From Kibdelosporangium philippinense (GTDB lineage Bacteria; Actinomycetota; Actinomycetes; Mycobacteriales; Pseudonocardiaceae): DNA of 64,000 nt. The stretch spans positions 910,501 through 974,500 of the forward strand of contig NZ_JAJVCN010000004.1 in the NCBI RefSeq assembly GCF_021390435.2. The letters run 5' to 3'. The translations under genes were made by a program, and so were the position numbers. Positions 43,669-53,215 of this stretch are shown here, piece after piece. Every line of letters begins with the position of its first letter. The first letter of the stretch is position 1. The notes beneath the pieces were generated by a model. That model saw only the letters and a list, made by a program, of their open reading frames with translations, did not search any database and was not told where the DNA came from.

Positions 43669-44865
43669 TCATGTGCCCGTCCTGAAGGAACGAGCTGTCG
43701 CCTGTTCCTCCTGTTGAGGGCTGCCGATAGGCTTGCTGCTGCCTTCCTGACTGGCTGCCAGGGTGGGCGCTGCGTTTGGGCGCATGACTTCGCCCCAGCA
43801 CACGACACCGCGCGCCGCGATGTTGCGTGCCGCGTTGTGGTCGGCGTGCCCAACGAAGCCACACTGGCCACAAATAAACGACGCCTGCGAGCGCCGGTTC
43901 TTCTTGTCGGTCCACCCCCGCACTGATGGCACTGCTGCGAGGTATAGGCGGGATCGACCTGTACCAACGCCACCCCGGCCCGTTGGGGTTTGCGAAGCCG
44001 TACCCGCTCGCGGATACCCGTCAGCTGCTCGACGGCGATTCCGCGCCCGGTGCGTTCAGCCTCGGCCACGATGCTCTTACTGATCTGGTGGTTCACATCA
44101 GCGGCGAACCGCGACTCCTTTCGGCGGCGTTTCTTCAACAACCGCCGTGCGGAGGAGGTCTTCTTGGCCTGCAACCGTTTCCGCAGACGTTGCTGCCTTT
44201 TGCGGTAACGGTTCAACCGCGCACCCGACATCCGTACACCATCGGACGTAGTCGCGATATTGACGATGCCACGGTCGACCCCGAGAAACCCGTTTACTGG
44301 TTCCTGTTGAGGTGTTTCGGGCGTGTCAATGCCGGCGTGCAGGACCCAGACTCCGTCTTGACAGAGCAGATCCGTTTCACCGATTGCCGGCTGGGAACGC
44401 AATTGGGCGAGATGCCGTGGATTTCCCACCATTCGCACATTACGCAGCCGCCCGGTTGTGGTCCAGATCGACACCATGCCCACGCGGCCTGCTCCACCCA
44501 ACTGCCAGGACAAGCAACGGGCGTCAAACGGCTGGCCCGCCTGCGAACGGAACATCACCGGGGTTGTCTCGACCTTTAGGCGACGTGCTGACCCTCGTGG
44601 CCCGTAGTTCCCAGCAGCGAGGTTGGCTCGCAACGTCGCGTAGGCGTCACAGATTTTACCGATCACGCGTATCGCTGGCTGTGCCGCCAGCCCGAACCGC
44701 TCCCGCAATTCGGCGTAAAACTGTTTCTGCACCTCGAACTTCCGAAATATCTTGGCAAGGTGCATCTGCTTTGACAGCCACGACGCCGCAGCGTTGCGGG
44801 CTTTCAGGGTCGACCGATGCCTGCGCAGGTGTGGGCAGTAGACGCACCTGCACCACTTGCTTCAC
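43669..44865 (-). pseudogene. tnpB: TnpB (IS605/IS200 OrfB) nuclease gene, frameshifted
   Basis: From GTG 44865 (MKQVVQVRLLPTPAQA) the homologous reading leaves its frame within 20 codons and resumes as TLKARNAAASWLSKQ. It runs through the RuvC-like motifs (GFLGVDRGI; AVEQLTG) to CHQCG at about 43920, then shifts again at a run of five Gs into WTDKKNRRSQASF, CGQCG and the last catalytic DHNAARN. One G more would restore the second site. No tnpA and no terminal repeats were found. It separates the STAND gene from the lipase-CHAT operon. Confidence 0.88.
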
Positions 44866-45096
44866 ACCGACAATGATCGCATCGGCCTACGCCACCCAGC
44901 ATGCCTATCCGACCAGTGCCAAGAACCAGGGCGTGGCGCATCTCCCGACCAGGATCGTCACCCGCATCGAACAGGTCGCACCAGAGGCGCACATGGCGTC
45001 GGCGTACGAAATCAGGTGAATCGATTGCGAAGACCGTAACGACGGAAAGATCGACCCCGAGGGTGTGATATCAGCTCGCCGCCGAGGGGGTAGGTC

Positions 45097-46485
45097 ATGC
45101 CGAAGGGTATTGGGGACGTTGTCGTTCTCATTCCGGGTATCTCCGGATCCGTGCTGGAACGCGACGGAAAGGAGGTATGGGCGCCATCGGCCGGTGCCGC
45201 ACTGCGGGCCGTTCTTTCGCTTGGCGGCAGCATTAAACGCCTCACGCTGGACGGCGACGATCCATCAGTCGATGATCTCGGTGACGGCGTGGTGGCCACC
45301 AGGGTGATGCCGGATCTGCACCTGCTTCCCGGCCTTGACTGGAAGATCGACGGATATACCCGGTTCAAGCGCCGAATGATCGAAAACCTCGGTTGCGTGC
45401 CGGGCAAGAACTACTTCGAACTGCCCTACGACTGGCGGCGCGACAACCGGGTCGCGGCCAGGAAACTGGTCCGCAATGCCCACGATTGGCTGGCCGCGTG
45501 GCGTGCCGAATCCGGCAACGCGGACGCCAAGCTTGTCCTGGTCGGGCATTCGATGGGCGGCCTGGTCGCCCGGCTCTACCTTGAGCTGCTCGACGGCTGG
45601 CGCGACACCCGGTCGTTGATCACGTTCGGCACGCCGTATTCGGGATCGATCAACGCGCTGACGTTCCTCGAGAACGGGTTCGCCAAGGGCTGGGGTCCGT
45701 TCACGCTGGATCTGACCGACATGATCCGGTCCTTTACGTCGGTCTATCAACTGCTGCCGTCCTATCGGTGCCTCGCTGGACCGGGTGACACCTGGTTGAA
45801 TCTGGACGAGGCCGAATGGCACGGCCTCGACACCGGCCGGTTGACCGATTCCCTTTCGCTGCATCGGGAATTGCGTAAAGCGGTGGACGACAGGATCGAC
45901 CGTGACGATCACGGATACACCGTCCGCCCGGTGATCGGGAGTTTTCAACGAACTGGATGGGCCGCGCGGCAGGAAAATGGCGGAATCACCGCGCTGTCGA
46001 TGCGTGCATTGCGCGAAGAAGGCGGCGACGGCACAGTCCCGATGGTCTCCGCGGCGCCACACGAATTGCTCAAGGGCTACCAGAACGCGTCATTCGTGAG
46101 TCAGAAGCACGCTTCGCTGCAGAACGACGACTCGGTCCTTGATCACGTCGCGGGCGTGGTGACGAGCGCGGAACAGTCGCCAGTGGACGTCTTCCCCGCC
46201 GAGGATGAAGCCGTTTGCCTTGAGGTGGACGACGTCTCCACAACCGAACCGATGGTCATCCGCGCCCGCCCGCGCCAACCGGGCACCGAACTCGTCGCAT
46301 CCGTGACCCCGGTGCTCAACGGCAGCACGACGCAGGTGCCGCTGATCGAATCCGGCGATGGTTGGTGGGGCACCGAGCTGTACAACCTGCCGCCCGCTGA
46401 CTATCGCGTGACGATCGGCGGCGACAGCGCGCGGCCGGTGACTCATGTGGTGAGCGTCGTCGATTTGGCGACGCTGGAGGACTGA
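45097..46485 (+). CDS. LCAT-like lipase/acyltransferase, alpha/beta hydrolase
   Basis: A 462-aa protein without signal peptide. The N-terminal VVLIPGISGSVLE is the LCAT/PGAP1-like oxyanion region. The full triad is visible: Ser152 in GHSMGG, Asp311 in GGDGTVP and His338 in SQKHASL. Residues from about 360 are a beta-rich C-terminal domain. It probably acts on phospholipid or another ester. The next gene, a CHAT protease-NTPase, starts 3 nt after the stop with its ribosome-binding site (GGAGG) inside this gene, so they are one functional unit. Confidence 0.85.
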   Translation: MPKGIGDVVVLIPGISGSVLERDGKEVWAPSAGAALRAVLSLGGSIKRLTLDGDDPSVDDLGDGVVATRVMPDLHLLPGLDWKIDGYTRFKRRMIENLGCVPGKNYFELPYDWRRDNRVAARKLVRNAHDWLAAWRAESGNADAKLVLVGHSMGGLVARLYLELLDGWRDTRSLITFGTPYSGSINALTFLENGFAKGWGPFTLDLTDMIRSFTSVYQLLPSYRCLAGPGDTWLNLDEAEWHGLDTGRLTDSLSLHRELRKAVDDRIDRDDHGYTVRPVIGSFQRTGWAARQENGGITALSMRALREEGGDGTVPMVSAAPHELLKGYQNASFVSQKHASLQNDDSVLDHVAGVVTSAEQSPVDVFPAEDEAVCLEVDDVSTTEPMVIRARPRQPGTELVASVTPVLNGSTTQVPLIESGDGWWGTELYNLPPADYRVTIGGDSARPVTHVVSVVDLATLED

Positions 46486-46488
46486 GTC

Positions 46489-49400
46489 ATGTTCGAACCG
46501 TTTGACATCAGCGTCTTGGGGGCGGGCAAACACGTCTGGGTGTCCGCCCAGTCGCGGCAGGGCTCGGTTTTCGGCGTCGCCCGTCGTCCACCGGAATGGG
46601 GCCTTGGGGAAGCGACTCCCGCGGAGTGGCTGACCACCAACGTCCGTCAGGCGCACCAGGTCGGCGATCGTGCACTGGAAGTCGGGCAAGTGTTGCACGA
46701 CTTGGTTTTCGGCGAGCCTTCCATCGCCAACCTGCTCGCTCAGACCCGTGGCGTCGCGGCCGCCGACGGCGCGCAACTGCTTGTTCGGGTGCTTGCGGCG
46801 CCACAGGAAGTCAGCTCGTGGCCGTGGGAACTGATGCCCGATCCCCAGCAGCCCAGCCGTTTCCTGACCATGGCGCGAGATGTGCATTTGGTCAGGGCCG
46901 GTCGGTCGCGGACGTATCCGGTGCGGGAAACGACCGTCGACCCGCCGCTGAACGTCCTGCTGGTGATGTCCAGCCCGTTGATCGCCGATCCTAATGAGAC
47001 AGAGACTCCGTTCGACCTGTGGGCCGAGAAACGCAGCCTGCTCAGCACTTTGCAGCCGTTGGTCGACCGAGGCGTGCTGAACGTGGTCGTTGAGGATCGG
47101 CCGACGATCGAGCGGTTGCGTGAGCGGATGTGCGCTGAGCGGCGCGGATTCCACGTCGTGCACTACCTCGGACACGCCAATCCATATGGCCTCCGGTTGC
47201 AGCAACGCGGCGGCCGGGGATTGTTGGTGCGTAGCCAGGATTTCGCGATGCTGCTGCAGCAAATGCCCGATCTTCGGCTCGTGGTGTTCGCCGGATGCGA
47301 GACGGCACGCGCGCCCGCAGGCGCGCAGGATGCCCCGGACAGGTATTCCACTGCGGACGTCTGCGTCCGGGACGCGTGCCCGATGGTCGTGGGAATGCAG
47401 GCCGTGCTGCCGTTCGGGACGGAACGGATCTTCACCAAGTTCTTCTACGAAGCCCTTACCGGCGGCCAGACCGTCGCCCAGTCGCTGCGGCTGGCCAGGC
47501 ACGCGATCGCTGACGACGGTTCTCGCCTGCTCAACTGGGCCGTGCCGAGCCTGTTCGTCGGCGGCAGCGAGCCCGGCCAGGTGATGAACCCGGCCGCGCG
47601 CGCGACACCACCACCGCCACGACGCCATTTGGCGCTGAAACTCGGGATCCGGCAACGTGAGCTGCGGTTCATCGCCCGGCTGAACCAGATCCGCGAGGCC
47701 GTGGACATGCTTTCCGGGCACACGTCCTCCCGGCTGCTCGTGGTCATCGGCCCGCCGGAGACCGGCAAGACTTCGCTGCTCGACCGGGCGATCGAGGAAC
47801 TCGACGAGGGCATCGCCAGCCTGTTCATCAGTGCCAAACGCTTGCTCAGTTTCGAAGACCCGGTGCTGGAGCTGGCCAAAGTGGTCGCCGAGCGGATCGA
47901 CGCGAGCGGCTACGTGACCCCGTCGCGGCAGGGCAAGCTGGACTCCGACGCGTGGTGGGAACGTCTGCTCGAAGATCTCGCCAGGGTCCCGTTCGCCCTG
48001 GTCATCGACGACGGCGACCTGTTGCGCAGCCCGACGCGAGCCAGCGAGCGGCTGGCGCACGCGCTCGGCCTGATCACCATGCGCCGCGGCTCAGCGCGGC
48101 TCGCGGTCATCGCCACGGACGAGCTCAGCGTGCTCACCGCGCCGCTCGGGCCCGGCGAGGCCCGCACAATCCGTCTGCAAGCGTTGTCGTGGGACGAGGT
48201 CTGGCAGTGGATCCGCCGAAACCTCCCGGTGCTGACCCGGATCAAGAAGGCCGAGCTGTGCGGGTATTACGCCAAGCTCCCGCACCTTGAGCAGTGGGAA
48301 CGGCTCGCCGAGGAGATCATGGACCGCGGGATCACCGACGAGGTGCCGGACCTGGTTCGTCAGATCGCGGGCTCGCTCAACGCTGGTGGGCCAGAGGCGG
48401 CGCCGCCGCTGTTCGACTCCCCGGTAAATCCGCACGTTGTCAGGGTCGCTGTGGCTGGGCCGCACAGTGTGCGTAAGGGCGAGCAGTTCGTCGAACGGAT
48501 GACCCGCGTGGCCGCGGAAAACCATGTGGCAGGGCGGATGGCTGGAGTGTCCAGTTCGGACCGTTCGCTGTCGCTGGCCGAGTTGCTGGTGATCCGGACG
48601 CCGTTCTACGACACCCCGACGCCTCTGGCCAGCGACGTGCTGGCGTGGGTGATCCAGGTGCTCGACGCGGGCGCCAACGTGATTCAGGTCGACTATGACT
48701 TCGGTCCGTTGCCAGCTGAGATCCTCGATCGGGCGGCTGCGGAGAACCGGTTGATCATCCAGGTCCGCGGCGACGTGATCATGGTCGGCGACGCCCGGTT
48801 CGCCGAAGACCAGTCGGCTTTGCTGGAAGCGGCGATCTTGGTGTGGGCGACCGACCGCAACCTCAAGGCGCAGGATGTCCGGCAGGTCCTCGTCTCAACG
48901 GCTTCCTCCGACGGTCGACTCGATCTGGATGCCGCGCTGTTCCAGGTCCGGTCGCAACAGTTGCTCGATGCCTTGGAATGGGGCCCGTTGGAGCTGGACG
49001 CGCTGCTGGCCGAGACCGGAATGAAGCCGGAGCTCGTTGTGCCTTTGCTGGAAAGGCTGCGTACGGCCCGTAAAATCAAGAAGGTCGGGGTGGAACGCTA
49101 CGAGAACCCGGAATCCTTGCACAGCGCGTACAAACGCCTTTGCCTGCAACAACTTGGCCGGGTGGACGAGACCGAGTTCAGGAAACTGGACTCCCGGGTC
49201 GGTGCGCTCGCCCGCCGCCGTAGGTTCACCTCCGACGAGCCACGAGCTCTGTGGAACACCGGAGACGACGGCCGCAGGCTGATCGCCTTGGTGATCACGA
49301 AGGCCCGTCCCGACCTCGGCACGCCGGACATCGTGATCGACGGCATCACCGAGCCACGTAGCCCGATGGAGCAACTGCTTGCTTTGGAAGCTGCGGACGA

Positions 49401-49548
49401 AATGCTGGAACAACTGTCCACTCACGACCGTGCCCGGTTGCGGGTTGCCTTGCGTGCCGCCCAATCCCACGGCCGTTCCGTGGAACTGAGCGACACACGG
49501 TCGGAGCTGGCAACCCGCCTCGCCGATCGACTCCCGGAAGTCGCCTGA
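46489..49548 (+). CDS. CHAT caspase-like protease fused to STAND/AAA NTPase
   Basis: A 1019-aa protein. The CHAT domain (about residues 60-360) has its caspase-like dyad: His229 in HYLGHA and Cys270 in VFAGCETA, followed by GMQAVLPFG. A P-loop GPPETGKT at about 421-428 and VIDDGDLL define an AAA/STAND NTPase to about 610. The following 400 residues are a third module with winged-helix-like segments (VPLLERLRTARKIKKVGVERY). Operon with the LCAT-like lipase suggests that one controls the other, as in NTPase-gated conflict systems. Which ligand triggers it is not visible. Confidence 0.85.
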   Translation: MFEPFDISVLGAGKHVWVSAQSRQGSVFGVARRPPEWGLGEATPAEWLTTNVRQAHQVGDRALEVGQVLHDLVFGEPSIANLLAQTRGVAAADGAQLLVRVLAAPQEVSSWPWELMPDPQQPSRFLTMARDVHLVRAGRSRTYPVRETTVDPPLNVLLVMSSPLIADPNETETPFDLWAEKRSLLSTLQPLVDRGVLNVVVEDRPTIERLRERMCAERRGFHVVHYLGHANPYGLRLQQRGGRGLLVRSQDFAMLLQQMPDLRLVVFAGCETARAPAGAQDAPDRYSTADVCVRDACPMVVGMQAVLPFGTERIFTKFFYEALTGGQTVAQSLRLARHAIADDGSRLLNWAVPSLFVGGSEPGQVMNPAARATPPPPRRHLALKLGIRQRELRFIARLNQIREAVDMLSGHTSSRLLVVIGPPETGKTSLLDRAIEELDEGIASLFISAKRLLSFEDPVLELAKVVAERIDASGYVTPSRQGKLDSDAWWERLLEDLARVPFALVIDDGDLLRSPTRASERLAHALGLITMRRGSARLAVIATDELSVLTAPLGPGEARTIRLQALSWDEVWQWIRRNLPVLTRIKKAELCGYYAKLPHLEQWERLAEEIMDRGITDEVPDLVRQIAGSLNAGGPEAAPPLFDSPVNPHVVRVAVAGPHSVRKGEQFVERMTRVAAENHVAGRMAGVSSSDRSLSLAELLVIRTPFYDTPTPLASDVLAWVIQVLDAGANVIQVDYDFGPLPAEILDRAAAENRLIIQVRGDVIMVGDARFAEDQSALLEAAILVWATDRNLKAQDVRQVLVSTASSDGRLDLDAALFQVRSQQLLDALEWGPLELDALLAETGMKPELVVPLLERLRTARKIKKVGVERYENPESLHSAYKRLCLQQLGRVDETEFRKLDSRVGALARRRRFTSDEPRALWNTGDDGRRLIALVITKARPDLGTPDIVIDGITEPRSPMEQLLALEAADEMLEQLSTHDRARLRVALRAAQSHGRSVELSDTRSELATRLADRLPEVA

Positions 49549-49552
49549 ACAG

Positions 49553-49598
49553 CTCGTGAGTGGTTAGCAGGGTTAGAACACGGCTAACCACTCACGAC
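49553..49598. repeat. 46-bp dispersed palindrome, copy 3
   Basis: 22-bp arms with three mismatches, including the outermost pair (C against C). It lies 5 bp after the CHAT gene stop and just before the convergent DJ-1-like gene end at 49605, a bidirectional terminator position. Confidence 0.88.
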
Positions 49599-49604
49599 AG
49601 GCTC

Positions 49605-50168
49605 TCACCCCACCGGTGCCACCTTGCGCAGGTGCTCGATGAAAGCGCGCATCCAGCTCGGGTGGTCGGGCCACGCGCGACCGGTGACCAGCTGGCCATC
49701 GATAACCGAGGCGGCGTCGACAAACTCGCCACCGGCGACCGTGACATCCGGGGCCAGGGCGGGATAAGCGGCCAGACGCCTCCCATCGATGGTCCCGGCC
49801 GCCGCCAGCAGCAGCGGGCCGTGGCACAGCGCGGCAACGGGAGCGTCGGCGTTCATGAAGTGCCGGATGATCCGCTGGGCGTCGGGATCGTTGCGGATGT
49901 ACTCGGGCGCGCGGCCACCGGGAACAACGGCGGCCACGTAGTCATTCGGCTCGACATCGGCGAAGGCCACATCCGCCTGCCAGGTGTGGCCGGGTTTTTC
50001 GGTGTACGTGTCGAATCCGTCGACGAAGTCGTGCACGACGAACTGGAGTTTCTTCACCGACGGCGCGGCGATGTCGACTTCGTACCCTTCCTCCTGGAGG
50101 CGCTGGTACGGGTAGAAGACCTCGAGTGTCTCGGCGGCGTCGCCGGTGAGAATCAGAACTTTCGGCAT
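49605..50168 (-). CDS. DJ-1/PfpI-family protein
   Basis: A 187-aa class-I-amidotransferase-like protein with the nucleophile elbow ALCHGP (Cys115, His116) and the Glu of LEVFYPYQRL. Length and VPGGRAPEYIR fit the PfpI/YhbO subgroup, which includes deglycase-like stress proteins and proteases. Start 50168 has GGAG upstream. Convergent on the CHAT gene across palindrome copy 3. No operon partner. Confidence 0.88.
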   Translation of the reverse strand: MPKVLILTGDAAETLEVFYPYQRLQEEGYEVDIAAPSVKKLQFVVHDFVDGFDTYTEKPGHTWQADVAFADVEPNDYVAAVVPGGRAPEYIRNDPDAQRIIRHFMNADAPVAALCHGPLLLAAAGTIDGRRLAAYPALAPDVTVAGGEFVDAASVIDGQLVTGRAWPDHPSWMRAFIEHLRKVAPVG

Positions 50169-50363
50169 ACCGCTATTCTCCGCCCGCCCTGACGCCGGAG
50201 CGCAAGTCGACAATGGGGCGATAACCCGCCCGAAGTGTGGCTACAGTGGACAAAGGGGTCAGAACGTCAGCGGGCTCAGCGAAAAGATCTTCCCGTTCGG
50301 CGTACCCCGCCGGTGTCCACCTGTGGAATCGGCCGACGGCGGACTAGGAAGGTGCACCCACCC

Positions 50364-50409
50364 CTCGTGAGTGGTTACGCCGGTTCTAACCGGCGTAACC
50401 ACTCACGAG
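50364..50409. repeat. 46-bp dispersed palindrome, copy 4
   Basis: A perfect palindrome: 22-bp arms (CTCGTGAGTGGTTACGCC then GGTT) around a CT centre. It lies 14 bp after the stop of the L7/L12-like gene. The inner pairs differ from copies 1-3 but still pair, which supports selection for the hairpin. The rest of the 255-bp gap (50169-50363) shows no gene. Confidence 0.92.
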
Positions 50410-50423
50410 CTCTGACCAGGCAC

Positions 50424-50717
50424 TCAGGTGCCGAGCTGGTCGATGGCCTGAGCAGCTTCCTTCAGATCAGCGCCCGTCGCCTCGCGGTATGCCCGGACAG
50501 CCTGGATCTTCTTGCCCTCCGCCAGCAGGGCCTTGACGTGGCCGAGCTCGGGCTCCGGCAGCTCAACCCCAACGCCAGCGGCGATGGCGTCGAGTTTCTG
50601 CTCAACGCGCGCAAGCCTGCGATCCAGCCGGGCGATCCTGCGGTCACCACTGGTCGCGGTCAAAACCACGGCACCGATCAACACGGCCGCGCTGAGCAGG
50701 AGAAGTCCGACGTCCAC
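50424..50717 (-). CDS. Membrane-anchored L7/L12 C-terminal-domain protein
   Basis: A 97-aa protein: one transmembrane helix (residues about 4-25, VGLLLLSAAVLIGAVVL), a short coiled linker (DRRIARLDRRLARVEQKLDAI) and a ribosomal L7/L12 C-terminal fold (HVKALLAEGKKIQAVRAYREATGADLKEAAQAI). The ribosomal domain binds translation GTPases, but here it is at the membrane and cannot be the stalk protein. GTG 50717 is chosen; the longer frame upstream crosses a gene start. Palindrome copy 4 terminates it. Confidence 0.78.
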   Translation of the reverse strand: MDVGLLLLSAAVLIGAVVLTATSGDRRIARLDRRLARVEQKLDAIAAGVGVELPEPELGHVKALLAEGKKIQAVRAYREATGADLKEAAQAIDQLGT

Positions 50718-50741
50718 GGTCAGGCAGCATAGTGTCGTGGG

Positions 50742-51788
50742 GTGACCAAGTTCGCGATCGTGGGGTCGGGGTGGCGTGCCGAGTTCTACTGGCGGCTCGC
50801 GGCCGAGCTCGACGGCCTTGACTGCGTCGGCGTCGTCTCCCGCCGCCCGAAGCAGCTTCCCGTGCCGGTCTGCCTTGACCTCGACGAGTGCCTCCGGCAA
50901 GCCAAGCCGGACTTCGTGGTCACGTCCGTCCCGTGGTCCGTGACGCCGGGCTTGATCACCGAATTGGCCGGTCGTGGCGTGAAAGTGCTCGCCGAAACCC
51001 CGCCGGCGCCGGATCTCGACGGCCTCCGCGAACTCTGGGCCGACGTGGGGGACAAGAACCTGGTCCAGGCCGCCGAGCAGTATTCACGGATGCCCGCGCA
51101 CGCCGCACGGATCAATCTCCTGCGCAGCGGCGTGATCGGCGAAGTAACCAGGGCGGACGTGTCCTCCACGCACCAGTATCACGCGGTCTCGCTCATCCGG
51201 GCACTGCTCGGCAAAGGCCGCGGGCAGGCCGAAATCCGGGCTTTCCGGGCAACCACCCCCCTGGCTGATCCGCTGTCGCGTGACGGATGGGCCGACCCTG
51301 TCGAGATCAAACCGGCCGTGACGACCATCGGGACCATCGAGTTCGACGACGGCGGGTTCGGCCTGTACGACTTCACCGACAACCAGTGGCACAACCAGCT
51401 GCTCATGCGGCGTCTGCTGGCCCGAGGCAGCAAAGGCGAGCTGCGTGACCAGGACGTCGTCCGGCTGACCGAGGACCGCACGATCGTGCGTACCGAGATC
51501 GTCCGCAGGCAGACCGGATACGACCTGGACCTCGACGGTTACGACACCGACCACATCACGTTCGGCTCCGACGTCCTGTACCGCAATCCCTATCAGGGCA
51601 AGCGGTGGAACGACGAGGAAATCGCCATCGCCACGCTGCTGCAGGACACCGCGGCCTGGGCGCAGGAGGCAGGGCCGGAACCGTATCCGCTGGCTGACGG
51701 CATCCATGATCACCGGCTCGCGCTGGCCATCGAGGAAGCCGCGGATCGGGACACGACGGTCCGGGTGAACCACGAGCCCTGGCATTAA
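50742..51788 (+). CDS. Gfo/Idh/MocA-like oxidoreductase
   Basis: A 348-aa protein starting FAIVGSGWRAEFYWRL, a Rossmann nucleotide loop. The later regions VLAETPPAPDLDGLRELW and AAEQYSRMP correspond to the catalytic half, but the usual EKP motif is ETP here, so the catalytic Lys is replaced by Thr. GTG start 50742 lies 24 bp from the divergent L7/L12-like gene and may be leaderless. The altered motif means activity is uncertain. Confidence 0.8.
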   Translation: MTKFAIVGSGWRAEFYWRLAAELDGLDCVGVVSRRPKQLPVPVCLDLDECLRQAKPDFVVTSVPWSVTPGLITELAGRGVKVLAETPPAPDLDGLRELWADVGDKNLVQAAEQYSRMPAHAARINLLRSGVIGEVTRADVSSTHQYHAVSLIRALLGKGRGQAEIRAFRATTPLADPLSRDGWADPVEIKPAVTTIGTIEFDDGGFGLYDFTDNQWHNQLLMRRLLARGSKGELRDQDVVRLTEDRTIVRTEIVRRQTGYDLDLDGYDTDHITFGSDVLYRNPYQGKRWNDEEIAIATLLQDTAAWAQEAGPEPYPLADGIHDHRLALAIEEAADRDTTVRVNHEPWH

Positions 51789-51824
51789 AAGAAAAACGCA
51801 AGACCAGCGTGATCCACTGGCAAG

Positions 51825-52874
51825 GTGGGTTTCAGGGTCGACTCCGAGGCCGTCGATTCGATGGCGATCATGATGGGGCGTGCGTGTGACGCGGCTCAGT
51901 TGTTCCATGCGCACGCCCTGACCGGGGCCGCCAAAGCAGGCAAGGGGATGCTGCTCGACACCGTGTTCGAGGCGTTGGACAAGTACCACGCCTTCGCCAG
52001 CTTCAGCCTCGAGCGCGGCTGGCACCTCGCCGGTGCCTGCTCGGAATCGCTGGCGACAGCCGCGAAGTACTACCGGGAAACCGAAGACGCGGCCGCCATG
52101 GACGCGACCTTCCCACCGCCGGTTCAACCGGCGCGCACGTTTCCCATGCAGTACAACCCGCCGTGGCGCGCGTTCAAGGATGTTTACGACGCCGCAGAGG
52201 ATCCGCGCAAACCGGGCACCGACTACGTCGGCACCGCGACGCCCACCGGCCACAGCGACGGCTGGCCGGTCATCGAGATCCCCAGTGTCGTCACCAAGAT
52301 CCTCGCCAAGATCTCGGTCGCCCAGCACGTCAGGGACTTGCTGAAGGCCGTGACCGGCACCGACTGGATCGAGAAGATCACCCGGTACGTCAAGGGTGAC
52401 TGGGTCGAACTGATGCGACAGGGCATGGCGTTGCGGGACGTTTCCGTGGCATACGGCCGAATCGGCGCGAACGTGATGCGCGGCTGGGGCGATCTCGGCC
52501 CGCGATGGAACGGTAACGCGGCCGCGACCGCACGGGACTGGCTGTGGGACTACGCCAGGAATGCCAGCCTGTTCTCCGGCTTCTGTGATCAGGCCGGTGT
52601 GGCGGTACAGAATTTCGCACGCTCGGCGTACCACGGGATGCAGGCCTTGAGCGTCGCGATCGACTGGCTGTTGGACGCGCTGATCGACGTCCTGCTGCGC
52701 GCATCGGACATATCGCACGAGGTTTTCGCCGGTGTGTTCGCCAGTGTGAGCAAAGTGGACGACGCACTTGACTTGATCGAAGCCGCGGTGCACGCCTTCA
52801 AAGGCGTGGCGGCGTTCCGTGTAGGGACCGTGGAGTGGCCGGTGCTTGAATACAACCACCCAGCAGTGTCATGA
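51825..52874 (+). CDS. WXG100/EspC-like protein
   Basis: A 349-aa alpha-helical protein. Near residue 225 GPRWNGNAAATARDWL has the WxG turn of WXG100/ESX-type proteins, preceded and followed by long amphipathic helices. The N-terminal helix pair (FRVDSEAVDSMAIMMGRACDAAQL) resembles EspC-family modules. Probably exported or an adaptor of a type VII-like secretion pathway. GTG start; the next gene overlaps by 4 nt. No ESX ATPase is in this window. Confidence 0.65.
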   Translation: MGFRVDSEAVDSMAIMMGRACDAAQLFHAHALTGAAKAGKGMLLDTVFEALDKYHAFASFSLERGWHLAGACSESLATAAKYYRETEDAAAMDATFPPPVQPARTFPMQYNPPWRAFKDVYDAAEDPRKPGTDYVGTATPTGHSDGWPVIEIPSVVTKILAKISVAQHVRDLLKAVTGTDWIEKITRYVKGDWVELMRQGMALRDVSVAYGRIGANVMRGWGDLGPRWNGNAAATARDWLWDYARNASLFSGFCDQAGVAVQNFARSAYHGMQALSVAIDWLLDALIDVLLRASDISHEVFAGVFASVSKVDDALDLIEAAVHAFKGVAAFRVGTVEWPVLEYNHPAVS

Positions 52875-53176
52875 CAAACCTGTGGGCGACAGTGGAAGGC
52901 CGTGCTGCCAGGCGAGAACAGCTGGGCGTCCTGGCTCAGGGCAAGGGTTTCCTTGCGGAGTTCGCCGGGAATGTGCTTGCTGGCACGGTGGAACTGGATG
53001 CGATTCTGCGTCTGTCCATTGTGCCTGAGGACGTGCTTGACGCGGTCCACGGCTTCGCCGAGCGGTGGACCTCCTTGCCGGATGAGGAGAAGTACGTGCT
53101 GACACACGCGTGGGAGGACAACGTCCGCCGGACGATCGAGGCGCTGAACGCCCGGCCGGCCGTGCGGAAGTGGTGA
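52871..53176 (+). CDS. Hypothetical protein in WXG-like cluster
   Basis: A 101-aa, mostly helical, acidic protein without signal or transmembrane segment. The ATG overlaps the preceding WXG-like gene stop (ATGA), so it is in the same operon. Likely partner or chaperone of that gene, by position only. No known motif. Confidence 0.7.
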   Translation: MTNLWATVEGRAARREQLGVLAQGKGFLAEFAGNVLAGTVELDAILRLSIVPEDVLDAVHGFAERWTSLPDEEKYVLTHAWEDNVRRTIEALNARPAVRKW

Positions 53177-53215
53177 ATGGGCAGTGCCTGAAAGGGCGCT
53201 GGAAGGGGAGAAGAG

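Noticed and set aside
44873..45019. 48-codon frame with good codon bias upstream of the lipase gene
   Set aside because: No ribosome-binding site, no known family and it lies in the 5' flank of the TnpB remnant; too little support.
49346..49591. Several frames starting MVSRVRT... or MVMPVRT... at the five palindromes
   Set aside because: They are translations of the palindrome itself and do not continue into recognisable proteins.
50169..50363. Short frame ending in the TGA of palindrome copy 4
   Set aside because: About 35-70 codons without bias or family; recorded only as intergenic sequence.
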